DNA from: Massospora cicadina | Taxonomy: Eukaryota; Entomophthoromycota; Entomophthoromycetes; Entomophthorales; Entomophthoraceae | Length of the DNA: 64,000 nucleotides | NCBI GenBank assembly: GCA_022478985.1 | Contig: JAKSZP010014463.1 | Location: 62,001-126,000 of the forward strand | Reading direction: 5' to 3' | Position numbers and translations under genes: made by a program | Part shown: one piece after another, positions 23,270 to 34,239 of the stretch | Layout of the letters: each line of letters begins with the position of its first letter | Numbering within the stretch: the first letter of the stretch is position 1 | The notes under the pieces: model-generated | Told to the model about the DNA's origin: nothing | Databases searched by the model: none | What the model saw: the letters and a program-made list of their open reading frames with translations, nothing else

Positions 23270-24330
23270 AGAATCATTATATTGGTTGGTTGATAGCAAC
23301 TTGCTGATATGATGGACAGGCAGCAGGAGGAGGTGCTCAAATTATTTTACAATTATCAGTAAGTATTTGCTCAGGTTAATCATAATTTTGGATGTTTGAG
23401 AGATGTAATCCACAAGGTAAACCCAGGGTTAAAATTTACTGATAAAAATGAGACTGATTTGACAGTCAAAGACTTATGAAGCAGTAGTGGAGGAAGAAAT
23501 CAGCAAACTAGTGATACATGGGCTTCTAGTTCCATCATTAAGTCCCTGCGCGAGCCCCAACTTTATTGTGAACAAGAAGGATGGCTCTAATTGGTTGGTG
23601 ATTAATTTTTGGGCTAAATAAGATTATGAAGAAGGATTTGTATCCACTACCATGCATTTACGATGCATTATATTCTTGGGAGAAGCGAAGTATTTCTCCA
23701 CAATGGATCTTTTATTGGGATATTGGCAAATTGATTTGCCAAGAGAAAACCAAGAGAAAATGAGCAGCTATCACCGCACAAGGGCTTTATCACTGACGAG
23801 GATGCCCCAGGGTCTATGCAATGCGCCTGAGACATTTCAGAGCGGCCATGAACACTACTTAAATAAACTGGAGTTGCCATGCATCCTGGTGTACCTGGAT
23901 GATATAATGTGTTCAGTAGGACATTCACTGACCATTTACACTACTTGAAGGAAGTTTTCAAGTGACTGTCTGCAGCTAACCTGAAGATCAAGCTGAGGAA
24001 GTGTCACTTCTTCAAGAAAGAGTTGGACTATATGGGATTTGTAATCAACTCTAATGGTCTGCAGCTGCAAGACCAGAAAATTGAAGCTGTAGAGCAAATG
24101 ACTGTACCAAAGAGTGTCTGAGATATCTAAGTGTTCTCTGTAATGGTCAGATAGTATAGAAGATTTATTTGGGATTTTGCAAGATTTTCAAGCCCCTACA
24201 TCTATTTTTTTAGTACTAGATGCCCCTCACATTTATTGAAGGATCCAAAAAATGATTTGTTTGGAGCAAAGAGGCCCAGAGTTCTTTTAATGAATTACGT
24301 CAGTATTCAATAAAAAATCCAATTTTGTAA
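23270..24330 (+). pseudogene. E3 reverse transcriptase
   Basis: The frame at 23652-23948 contains STMDLLLGYWQIDLP, then MPQGLCNAPETFQ, then CILVYLDDIM with an intact YLDD. Upstream pieces include VFAQVNHNFG (about 23362) and IVNKKDGSNWLVI (about 23565). Downstream are the FFKKELDYMGF-like thumb residues (24010-24045), the connection segment interrupted by a micro-insertion at 24205-24221, and LKDPKNDLF. Several stops break it. Confidence 0.85.
24205..24221 (-). mobile_element. LINE-A micro-insertion 2 (17 bp)
   Basis: T7 followed by AGTACTAGAT is the reverse complement of the last bases of LINE-A. Flanks are GCCCCTACATCTA (24192-24204) and GCCCCTCACATTTA (24222-24235), an imperfect duplication. 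Removing one flank plus the insert restores a conserved S-P-L-H-L-like connection motif of E3 pol. It is older than the others, judging by the decayed duplication. Confidence 0.7.
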
Positions 24331-24740
24331 TATCTGAATTTTGATTGATAATTTATAATACAGACCAATGATTTGATAATGACGTTTAGCTCCATCCTGA
24401 GCCAAGTGGATGAACTTGGGGACAGACATCTGGTAGCATATGTGAGCTGACTCTCTACAGTCAAAAGGAATTACACCATAACTAAGTGTGAATGCCTTAC
24501 AGTCATTTACGCCTGTAAACAGTTTTGGGTGTATATCCATGGAGCGCACTTCAACGTGGTGTGGACAGCTCCTTGTTGCGTTGGCTACACAACTTAAGAG
24601 AACCAGAATGATGACTGGCCCAATGTGCATTAGAGCTACAGGATTACAATTGTGAGATAGTCCACCAAGCTGGAGCTTCTCATCAGAACGCAGATGGCTT
24701 ATCAAGTTTATTAATGGTCCAAGTGGTATACCAGCAGGCG
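24331..24740 (+). pseudogene. E3 RNase H
   Basis: Pieces read SILSQVDELGDR-like (24385-24425), then YTITKCECLTVIYACK (about 24472-24520), and WLHNLREPE...LQDYNCEIVHQAGA with HQNADGLSSL (about 24583-24710). The last is the typical end of a Ty3/gypsy RNase H. Stops interrupt. Confidence 0.75.
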
Positions 24741-24849
24741 GGTGAGCTATTCCAGAGAATGGTTGAAGGAGAAATTGGGAACGACCTGTGAGAAATCCAA
24801 GGTGTGCTTCAAAAGCAATGGAAAACACTGAGATCATGGATGGACAAGT

Positions 24850-25920
24850 TTTAAAGATTATCAATAGGAAATGATTACTATTTCCAAAGCCGTCAAATTG
24901 TGTGGCTATCGTATAAGCAACTTATAAGGTTGTTGGCCATAGAGGTCTGAGGAAGATGACAAATCATAATTGTTATTTATAACTACTGGAAGTTCATCAA
25001 CTATGACATAGCGGATTATCAGTTTGTTGTGTGGAGTGCCAGCTGCATAAGCCCCACAAGAATATGATAAGTACTGACTGGTCCGCCCTGGATTTGCTTG
25101 GCATATAGTATCCATTGATGTGATGGGACCATTAGTCATTAGCACCAGAGATTCTGATACATCATAGTTACAATTGACCATCTGAAAAGATTGGTCAAGG
25201 TGAAGGCCCTGGTGAAATTAGACGCCACAAGCACTGCAAAGTTTATCCTAGATCAAGTAGTATATTGACATGGATGCCCACAGGTCTTGTTGAGCAATAA
25301 TGGAATGAATTTTAAAGCTCATTTGATCCCGCAATTAAATAAAATAATGGGGATCTGAGGAGTCATATCATCACCTTACCATCCAGAGATGAACGGACTA
25401 GCAGAATGGTTCAATGGAACGCTGGCCACAACGCTGAGGAAGCTGGTTGCAGGGATAACTTATGCATGGGAAACGTACTTTAGTTTGGTGACGTTTGCCT
25501 ACAACATAGGTCATCATACAATGATGGGAAAAATGCCATTTGAGTTGTTATATGAAAGGAAAGCGCATTTCCACCAATTTTATATTTGGTGGTAGAACCA
25601 ACCTCAGGGATTAGACCATAGTCATACTTGAACCAATTGTCAAATATCTTGATTTTGATGCAATTGCAAGCATTCAATATGAGCATAAAGAAAAGGACCA
25701 GAGCAAAAATCACAGATGATAAGAACTGACCATACTTATTAGAATATTAAATAGGTTAAAGGGTTGCCTATTGCGATACACATGAGTTTGGGAGAAGAAA
25801 CAAATTGGATGCATTGTGGTCAGGTCCATTGGATTATTGCCAAGACGGCGATGGATGCTTATACCCTCAAGAATCTCTTGGAAGAAAGGATAGTAAATTG
25901 AGTCCATGCTAAGTACTTAA
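24850..25920 (+). pseudogene. E3 integrase
   Basis: From about 25085 a frame reads SIDVMGPLV, the start of the catalytic core. NGLAEWFNGTLATTLRKLVA at 25389 follows, whose glutamate near AE-W is the last core acidic residue. An AYN-GHHTMMGKMPFELLY segment (25498-25555) and a C-terminal part with QYEHKEKDQSK-like residues follow. The HHCC region before 25085 is poorly preserved. Confidence 0.75.
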
Positions 25921-25954
25921 ATTGATGGATCGATGAAAAAATAATAAACAAAGT

Positions 25955-26180
25955 GTTACCAAAGGACCGCTGAACCATTAAGATAATTTATGTCCAGATG
26001 ATTTGGTTAAGTCCAAAAAAAGACCGCTTAACCAAACTAGATGGTTAAGTCTTAAATAAGACCTCTGAATTATAGAAAACTGGTAGGTCTAAAGTATAAA
26101 TAGGAACCAGTCTGGAGGAAAAACTAAAAAAAGATGGACTGCTGAACCTAATGAAGGCCAAGTCCCATATAAAAAAGAAG
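25955..26180 (+). repeat. E3 pol-flanking repeat, right copy
   Basis: Second copy of the module at 22945-23180, immediately downstream of pol. It carries a TATA-like GTATAAATAGG near 26093. The two copies therefore bracket the pol region exactly. Confidence 0.75.
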
Positions 26181-26420
26181 CAAAAATATAAAGTTTTTAA
26201 AATTATAGTGGGAAAAAAAATTCTTAAGAGCACAGAAAAAAGACATATTTTTATTATTTTTATTGGTTATCATCAAATAAAGGATGATTTCGCATATGTT
26301 GCCTCTTTGGGGAGGGAGGATGGATTTCAGGAGTAAATAAACCATCAAAATCTATGTGAGTTGAACAGTAGCAAGGGTTAGACCTACTTGAAGCCAAGTT
26401 CTCTGAGCGGAGGCGGATCC

Positions 26421-27918
26421 CTATGAAAATTTGACTAGGGGAAGAGAAATGGAAATATCATTACTTGCCAAACAAGATACCCCAGATTGGGGATAGAAGC
26501 AACATAACAAGAAAAGGCAGTTGGCGAATAACCCCAAATACTCCTGATATGGCACCAGAGTTGTAAGATTGGTCTTGAGCACTTGATGACGGGCTTCATC
26601 AAGAACACTGGACATATGGGCTTGCATTAAGCAAGGGATACTAGGTGGGGGTTTCTAAATCATACCCCAATTAAAGCCATTAGGGGAAGATAACAATGAG
26701 ACGCTCCAGAGATGAGATAGTTGTGCAAAGAGTGAATGGCATCTGGCAGATGATGACTATGATCACCTTAAGAGCAAAAGCAGAAGGAGTAATGTAAGCC
26801 AGGAGATTTGTGAATCTTCATGTCCAACTTCAAAGAACTTGGCTGGCAAAGCGAAGAACATAGGCTGCAACGTCTCAATTTAGAATGTTTTTGAGATTGG
26901 AGGGGTTAAGAGCTATGGAGAGAGCTTTGATTACTTGGGTCCTCAATTTTGCATAGGAGAGTTTAGAATGTTCACAGTTTCCATTAACCAGTTCAGTTGA
27001 TAGAGCAACAGATTTGTAATACTGGCCAAGTCAGAAAAGGAACTCCAGAAGAAAGTTCAATTTAATGAGGAGTGATCGATTTAGAGCAGAGGGCATTGCT
27101 TCCAGAGGATCAACAATGATTGTAGGAGTATCCATGAATGGAGCCAAATCCAGGAGAGTTTTGAAGTCTAACTTGGGAATCGATGACAGCAGGAAGTATT
27201 GGTTGTGAGTTGTTCAAGACAATTGCTAACCTAGTTTTGTCAGGGTTGGATACTGTTTCTGGTAATTCCATAGAAGGACTGGCCACAGGTCCTTGACTGG
27301 GAGTATTAGTCCTGGGAGGACCATAGAAGTGGTCTATTGCGCAGATCAACTCATCAGTTGGTTGAGCCAAAGGTCTTTATCAGACATGCTATTCAGAAGT
27401 TGTTGATACTGAGATTCCAAACTCAACAAATGAGATGGATGAGATGGGGGATGAAAGACTTTTTGGTAGAAGACATCAAGCACTATGGAATCAACTAAGC
27501 TCTAATTTTGGGGAAATAATCTCAAATCTAATGAGATAAGCTTTCCAGAGAAAAATTAAGAATGATATGAGCCATGAAGTTAATATGAGAAGGTAACAAG
27601 AGAGTATTTAAATGAGCATGCTCAACTGTTCCATGAAACAAACATTGACAGCGAGAATCTCCTGTTGAGGACAAGGAGATAACCAGGAAATTGAGGATGC
27701 TGGACCAAGAAGCCTGAATATGACAGCAGGCCATATGCCCTGACGGGGGAAAACCAGTCTCCGGGATTAATATCATCACAAGTAGATTGATTATCCCTGC
27801 ATGACAGAAGGTCATGGGGACCGTGCTCTGTGTAGGTGGTAGTAAGGAGGAAGAGGAAGAAGGCTGCATGCCAAAGGTTGTCCTGATTAGCGTTGAGTAC
27901 ATATTGACCGCACTCCAC
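26421..27918 (-). pseudogene. Antisense gene remnant inside E3
   Basis: A minus-strand coding-like region lies between pol and the 3' LTR. The best start is the ATG at 27918. The first frame (98 codons) reads YTEHGPHDLL and NPGDWFSPVRAY. It shifts near 27630 to a frame with LLLPSHINFMAHIILNFSLE, and continues with a long open-looking stretch at about 27180-26880 (TIIVDPLEAMPSALNRSLL, LRTQVIKALSIALNPSNLKN). The last frame ends at a stop at 26421. I do not recognise the protein. Plausible explanations are an accessory antisense ORF like those of some plant Ty3/gypsy lineages, or an independent gene captured by or inserted into E3. Confidence 0.5.
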
Positions 27919-28009
27919 TTGAACCTAAGAAGTATTTTACCTGGTGTCCAAAGTGGTATCCTCTTGTCCTAATCCTTTTTTCAGTGGAAATCTAGCCTAA
28001 GAGGGGATG

Positions 28010-29126
28010 TGTTGGGATTTTTGATCACATTTCCAGCCATCTAGATTATCAGGGGTCGCTAGGGGATAATTGCCTATAGAAAAGTGAATAGGATATCAGT
28101 ATACCCTGATTTCAGGTTAAAAATGTTTGGGGGATTTTAGGTAACTCATCTGGTTCAGATCCGTTGAGGATCGATCTGGGTGAATCCTAAAGATCTCATT
28201 GGGAAGAGTTGCCAACAAAATGGGAGCATCTGATAGTTAATCAATGATTAACTATCAGGTATACCTATTAGGATTGTTTGGGTTTCATCACCAACTTATT
28301 GAGAATTTAAGGATCAAGTTGTATGGTGAGTGATGCCATCTGTAACTAGAGAATTGATCAGTTGGTTCACTTATTGCAATAATTGGTAAAAAGTACCATT
28401 ACCTAAGAAGGTCGCTTGCCAAATATGATTGATTCACTGGGATCAGGTGGAAAACGTTAGGGATGTGTTTTTTGACTCTTTATATTTTAGGTCTAGATTA
28501 TATACAATGATGGAATCTTAAACAGGATGGATAAGACCATCGCTGATGAGATGATGAAGGGTAATTAATGGCAAAGGCTGCCATTTCATTGCTGAGGTGC
28601 CAACTGAGGGTTGGGCGCCAAATTCCCATTATAAATTTCCCTGAGAATTCACTTAATAAAAACAGTAAAACAGTAATTAGTATGATATACTTTAGCAGAA
28701 CTCATTATTAGTTCTATTAATCTTCAAGGAAATTATTGCTGTGTGCTTTAATTGGATACTCTTTAATAGGTTTAAAGATTAAGGATTGAGGATCTTGAGA
28801 AGAGAAGCCATGCTGAGACAGAAATTCCTGCAAACTATGTATCACCAGAGGAAAGGCCGTAAATTAGGATCTGAGCGTAGTCAAGTTAGGCGATAAGGGA
28901 ATAAACTTTACTGAGGACATCTAGAGTATTTTGAGAAGGAATACTGATCAAGCTTTTGACCTAACTCTAGTGATCTATTCAACTATATATATTACTCTTC
29001 ATACTATCATCAGTAATATTATATATCAGACAACACGAGGATTACACAACATTAAGCCTGTGCAGTTATAAATTTTAGTGGTTTATATTTGTAAACAAGC
29101 AGCGAAGTCATTAAGAAGCTTTAACA
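28010..29126 (+). repeat. E3 3' LTR
   Basis: Starts TGTTGGGATTTTTG right after the purine tract AAGAGGGGATG and ends GCTTTAACA. Divergence from the 5' LTR is substantial, with many substitutions, so the insertion is old though younger than E2. Confidence 0.85.
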
Positions 29127-29130
29127 GACC

Positions 29131-29349
29131 TTTCAACGTCATTAGCATCGATGTGATACGCCCTTCTCCCACTAAATACATGGCCACAAATATAGTCACA
29201 TCTTATATTTCCTTTAATGATCACTTTAGTTCCAAAGTTCTTTTAAATAGTATATTTGATAATCACACAGGAGAGATGGGTGACACTAATAAAACAAATT
29301 TAACCTTATTGAAAGCCATATCAGACAATGGGCAGAAAATTGCACCATA
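29131..29349 (+). pseudogene. E2 integrase core, piece after E3
   Basis: The frame reads RPFNVISIDVIRPSPTKYM and ends AISDNGQK. The two aspartates (S-I-D and S-D-N-G) are separated by 57 residues, as in Ty3/gypsy integrase cores. It starts exactly where the E2 frame would resume after E3 (TTTCAAC repeat). The match to integrase stops near 29345, where LINE-B sequence begins. Confidence 0.65.
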
Positions 29350-29468
29350 GGGCAAGAAACGCCCTGGGGGACTAGAAAACACTGCCACTAAAAAATTACA
29401 AACCCAGACAGCAATCAAGGTTATGTAATTTACAACCAAACAAAATCATAGCTCAAAACACAGTATTC

Positions 29469-30065
29469 TCAACCCCTCTCAACGGTAGAGCATGGGCTCC
29501 AACTCTATCCATGAGTCGATTCTCCAACCTTGTGATAGAAAGAGGCAATGCACAGGCCACCCTATTCCTGATGCAGTGTACATAACCACCCATAAAATCC
29601 AAATTATCAGTATTGACATGGGATATGAAACCAAAGAAGATAAAGATGCCATCACAAGAGTCTGAATCAATGTTGCCCTCCCTGAAGGCAAACATGTTGA
29701 GTGCACCGTGTGGACCAGATGAAACAAAGAAAAGACTTGTTCATCTCATTTGACTCACTCCCAACAAATCTCCCCATAAGATAATTAAGGAGGAGCTCCG
29801 TTCTGGATTTTCCAGCTATGGCGAGATCAAACAATTAAAGTTACAGTTGTTCCACTTGATGCCAAACCTGTGCACAGGTAAGGCAATAGCCGTGATCTAC
29901 CAGCGTCCTGTGGTAATAAAAGATCTCACAAAGATCCCGCGCACAGCGAAATTTCCACTTCCTTGATGGGGATAATTTAAACGTGTACCACATCACACCG
30001 GAAAGCACACTGCCAATTTGCAACCATTTCAGCACCTTGGGGCACAAGAGACACGTATGCCCCAT
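29469..30065 (+). pseudogene. LINE-B ORF1 (RRM-like, zinc knuckle)
   Basis: Frame 3 from 29469 is open except for two stops. It carries an RRM-like segment, IIKEELRSGFSSYGEIKQLK then GKAIAVIYQRP (about 29780-29900). After a frameshift, ICNHFSTLGHKRHVCP (30016-30063) fits a C-X2-C-X4-H-X4-C knuckle with the second Cys changed to Phe. ORF1 proteins of this type bind the LINE RNA as chaperones. The start codon is uncertain. Confidence 0.65.
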
Positions 30066-30659
30066 AAAGGAGGGCTTAATGGCACCCCAACTTCTGTTAC
30101 AACTCTATGGATGAAGATAACAAAGACTTTGCCAAAATAATTGACATCAGCCACGCTTTCCTCTAAGGGAGGACAGAAAGTAACTTTATCATAGACCCAG
30201 TCTCAACTAAAGTAAACAAAATGGCACAGAAGGCCCGCAAATGTGATGTAACATGAAGCACCACTCACAATTTTCTCCATCACCCCTGGCCAAATCCAGG
30301 AAGACATGAAGGAATTTTCCTGAGCCAACCAATAAGATCAGAAGACCCAGGACAACAATTCTCTAAAATTTGACTGAAACACCAAGTGACATCAATAAAT
30401 TAAATTTAGCTAGACAATTCAGCTCCGCCGTTGGTACACAGGTGAGACAAGCACACACAGTTGAAAACCCTGCAACCGTGGAGATCAAGCAGCGCACTGT
30501 AATGGGTTACCATGTGACATGAGCAGAAGAGACCAACTCAAACTCACTCAAGAGTAAGACTTCCATGAAATTAGCAAAGAGAAAGGGATAGCAACCGCAC
30601 AGATGGGACTGGTCCAGTCACCTGGACCCAATATTGGAAATGTTGTAAGCGTATAGGGC

Positions 30660-31310
30660 TGGATGGCCCTCCCAACCGCTTTGAGGTTCCACCAGCACCT
30701 CAGTGTCCATAAGGACTTTAAGCATCTTGGGAGCCAGGGCTCAATCTTCCCAAGCCAAAAAAATGGACTTTCTGAAAAAACCCCCTGTAGATATCTTTCC
30801 CATCCAAGAAACCCACTGTCTGCAAGGGGAAGATGGATCCTGGTCAGCTAGGGTCTCACCATCCCAATTGCTATGAACATCCCTCTATGTGGTATTTTCC
30901 ATAACCACAAAATATTATGATAATAATTTCAGACACCTATCTGCATAGCTGCATCCTGGTAGCAACAATCTCATGCCAGGATGACACAACCTTGATATCA
31001 TGCACCTATGCACCATGAACCACAGATGATAGGAAGCAATTACTTGAAAAAACAACAAAACTTGCCCTCCCACCAGACACAAATCTACTGGGCGACTTCA
31101 CCTACTGGGCTGACCCCAGAACGGACTGATGGCTTAAGACTAGGGGGTACCCCCTGGGGTACATCATACCATAAGTGAAGGCATCCCTCGACATATATGA
31201 TGCCCTCCCTCTTGGGTCAACACTACTCCCCCACGAGACTCGCCCCAATGTGCGAGAAGGAAAACAATCTCAATGAGCCGCATCAACTACATTCTTGCCC
31301 CAAAATACCA
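30660..31310 (+). pseudogene. LINE-B ORF2 endonuclease (EEP)
   Basis: Motifs of the exonuclease-endonuclease-phosphatase fold occur in order: VDIFPIQETH (about 30786-30815, catalytic Glu), SCTYAP (30998-31015), LLGDFTYWADPRTD (31088-31129, usual G-D-F-N), and SRINYILAP (31275-31302, usual R-I-D-Y-I). The Asn in place of Asp in the last motif, plus stops, indicate loss of function. It would nick the target DNA for priming. Confidence 0.75.
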
Positions 31311-31861
31311 CCATTTGACCCATTCCAATTTCTTGACCAAAAATATAGATTTTTGACCAATGACTTGTTTCTACAGCTTTTGCCAACCCACACTCCTGCA
31401 CAAGTGATGACCTAGAGGAAGGTGCACCCAGGCAACATAAAATTGCCTGAACTATCAGACTGGGTCAAAGACAAGACCGCATACCCCAAATTCGCAACCT
31501 CATCTGTATTGGACCCATCGTAACCTGGGCAGATTTCAAAGTCAGATCAATCAACAAAACTTGCCATCTTGCCTAATGTAAGTACGCTTCCAACACAACC
31601 ACAATCAAGCGTAATTTGTCAGAAAAGGACCACCTCAAGCTCAAACCCCCGTAGTCTGTCTACTCCCCCAAATTGGGGGCATAGATGGGCGGAAATATAC
31701 ACTCACCTAAACGCCCTCATCTTCAAACACCAGCATAGAATCAAAATGTCAAAAAAAGTAAGTTCATAAAGGAAGGCGTAAACTGATTGACATACTTTTT
31801 CTACCAATTTAACTCCTGTGGCAACCAGCCCGCATAAACAGGTCTGCAAAAGTGCCGCACT

Positions 31862-32900
31862 GTGGCAACTAACCCAGTGGAGGTCAAAGGGGAAGTGCAC
31901 CACTATTATGCAGAACAATATTGTGACACACCAACCAACCCCCAAAAAATCAAAAATTTTATATACAACGTCAGAATCCAAAGTGCACCGCCAGACCATA
32001 ACCTATCAAACCTAATTACACAGGAGGAGCTCTGGAACACAGTTCTCAGTGCACCACATAGGAAATTCCCAGGGCCTGATGGGATACCCTATGATTCTAT
32101 AAAAAATATTATAAACAAATTGTCCCCCCCTCCTGGTTCAATGAATCAGTGCTTTCTGGAGACCAGCCTCCTATCAGGGGGACAGGAAGCCTATGTCATA
32201 ACCCCGTTTAAAAAGGGCAACAAACTGGACCTGATCAACTGCGTCAAAATGCACTCTTTAACACAGATAAAAAACTTATACCTAAATTTTAGCCATCAGA
32301 CTAGGTGAAATAGCCTCTAAAATCCAGTCTGCAAACCAGTTTGGGTTCATACCAAGGAGATCTGCCTGTATCAATAAACACTTCGTCGTCAACATCTGCC
32401 AATTTTAAGAAACTGGAGCCATGGTATTCCTAGACCAGGAGAAGTCATGTGACCGCATCAGCTAGTCATACCTGAAGAAATGCCTGAGCGCCTTCAGGCT
32501 CTAACACAATTTCATATACTGGACAATGCTTCTAACATAGTCTGCATCCATGGCTGTCTGCAAGACTGGCTTTCTGATTGACACAATCACACCGCTCAGA
32601 GGGCTAAAGCAAGGGAACCCTCATCTCATTGCTATACAACTTCAGCATAGATCTTTGCACTGCTGACTCACGCCTCATGGGAATCACTGCACAAGGCCAA
32701 CCTGAAGTCAAGGTACTGGCCTTTATGGATGACTGCGTGACTGGCATAGCTAGTAATGAAAATGCCCGGCGTAGGAGAGCACCCTGGAGGAGTCTTTCAA
32801 TTTGAGAAATGCATCACTCAACAAAAAGAAGACGGAATTTATCCTCTTAGTAAGTACACTACCAACTGGACCATGACACCCAAGCTACATAGTTCTTCAC
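31862..32900 (+). pseudogene. LINE-B ORF2 reverse transcriptase
   Basis: The frame at 31862-32308 carries TQEELWNTVLSAPHRKFPGP then D-G, the LINE RT block 0/1 signature. Next come MVFLDQEKSCDRIS (32420-32460, block 3), PLRGLKQGNP (about 32593-32622) and VLAFMDDCVTGIA (32711-32749, catalytic F-x-D-D intact). Then N-K-K-K-T-E-F-I-L-L near 32820. Frames change between blocks. Confidence 0.85.
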
Positions 32901-33151
32901 AAAAAATGACCAAATCATCCTGCCCTTAGCATCACCCCCCTCGGCCAACCCTGTCTGCCACCTTGGAATGTGGCTGGAAAAAGGGGGTATGACAATGAGA
33001 TGATCAAGAGAAACCTACCATGGAAGATGTCCAACTGCATTTCATCCCTCAGGGAAGATCATTGGGACTAACTGGGCAAGTAACGGTTGCCAATTCACTT
33101 AACCTCTTAACTCTGTTGTTCTCTGCCATAAATTCTCCTTATCACCTTCAT

Positions 33152-34056
33152 TCATATCCTCTTTCTGCGCCCTAATTCGATGATGGCTGTGGCCTGGGTC
33201 CTAGCCATCAGTACAATAATAATGCTCTGTAGCTCGCGCTTAAGCGTTTGCATGGGCCTAATAGACTTTTTAGTCCACGAAAAACGCATACTGAGCACCT
33301 GAATAGATGAAGTCCTAGCCCCAGAACTTCCACACAAACACTGGTCTAGATCAGAGAGGGCCAATTTTTCACATGCACTCAAACTATCCAACCCCCACAA
33401 CTCGTCTAGCCAGTTCACATACCTCTCAAACCACCTCAATGCAAAGGGCCCACATGAAAACCCCCTCACTTCAAACGCAGCCTCTGCACCATCCAGCATT
33501 TAACATGGCCGGTCACAATAACAGGCACTGATCAGGGTGGAAACCCAAAGCAAGCTTCACGTTGATAGAACACAACCACCACTCCCAGAGGGACATACAC
33601 ATTGTAGTCCTTATCACAAGAATCGACTACCTGGATGCCTTGGACATCCCTTATGATTCCATGACACAGAAGGTAATATGTAGGCTCGAACATCACCCAT
33701 TTCTCCAGCCAAGGGTAAGAGAAAACACCTGGCGTTCCCTCAGACAAACCTACTGGACAGCAGACAGCTCCAACTCTCTTCATGCGACATGTGCAGTGTG
33801 TGGAGGGAACAGCACCCTTTACCACCGCCTTGAAGCATACCTGCCATCTAAAGCCATATGGTGTGAAGTAGCGCGTCGCTTAAAGCCTACAACCAGGAGC
33901 TTACAATCTCTAGAAGCCATCTCACACTCCAACCTAAATTCCCTATACCATCCACGCTCCACTCCCTCATATTTGCCATTGTACTGTGGACCATACACAC
34001 AGTATCACTGGATGACTTTAAGGGAACTGTGTGATTATCTGCGGGACAAACAATAG
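33152..34056 (+). pseudogene. LINE-B ORF2 C-terminal zinc module
   Basis: The longest frame (33562-34056, 164 codons) contains TWRSLRQTYWTADSSNSLHA, then C-A-V-C-G, then a histidine (Y-H-R-L) and KAIWCEV. This matches the C-C-H-C zinc-binding module after LINE reverse transcriptases, with the fourth ligand not evident (Tyr in its place). The stop is at 34054-34056. The preceding 400 bases hold decayed thumb and linker sequence. Confidence 0.75.
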
Positions 34057-34239
34057 ATTTCACCTACTTCTACAAAACAAATCCAAGCCTGGCTCTATGG
34101 ATACATGAAGCCAAAGCAACGAAAACTCGTTGAGACATGGTTTCTGATCAGGTTTTTACATTTGGATCACTTCCTCCAGACCTATCCCATCATAGGATAA
34201 GGCCCCACAGAATAGGATACCCACCTCATATCCACCTGG

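Larger units (their letters stand above)
20811..29126 (+). mobile_element. E3: Ty3/gypsy element with antisense gene, inserted in E2
   Basis: LTRs of about 1.12 kb at 20811-21936 and 28010-29126 bracket a 6.1-kb interior. The interior holds a leader/gag-like region (21958-22940), a repeat module, plus-strand pol (about 23270-25920), a second repeat module, and a 1.5-kb minus-strand gene remnant (26421-27918). A purine tract (AAGAGGGGATG) precedes the right LTR. E3 is less similar to E1, E2 and E4 than they are to each other, and I see no collagen-like tract in it. Confidence 0.85.
29400..34060 (+). mobile_element. LINE-B: nearly complete LINE inserted in E2
   Basis: ORF1 (RRM-like plus CCHC) is followed by ORF2 with EEP endonuclease, reverse transcriptase and a C-terminal zinc module, all on the plus strand in canonical LINE order. 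The block is C-rich with a purine-poor plus strand, unlike the AT-rich flanks. I see no poly-A tail or target-site duplication, so both ends are approximate. It has many stops and shifts and is clearly dead. The domain set fits Tad1-like or L1-like LINEs. Confidence 0.8.

Noticed and set aside
24307..24864. 185-codon minus-strand ORF in E3, the longest of the pol area
   Set aside because: The plus strand holds recognisable RNase H blocks (WLHNLREPE, HQNADGLSSL) in this interval. The long minus frame results from few minus-strand stop triplets and has no motif of its own.
29453..30065. Minus-strand ORFs of 74-82 codons opposite LINE-B ORF1
   Set aside because: The plus strand carries RRM-like and zinc-knuckle motifs here. 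The minus ORFs are shadows.
31703..31999. 98-codon minus-strand ORF in LINE-B
   Set aside because: It overlaps the plus-strand RT frame that has clear LINE motifs. It is a shadow of that gene.
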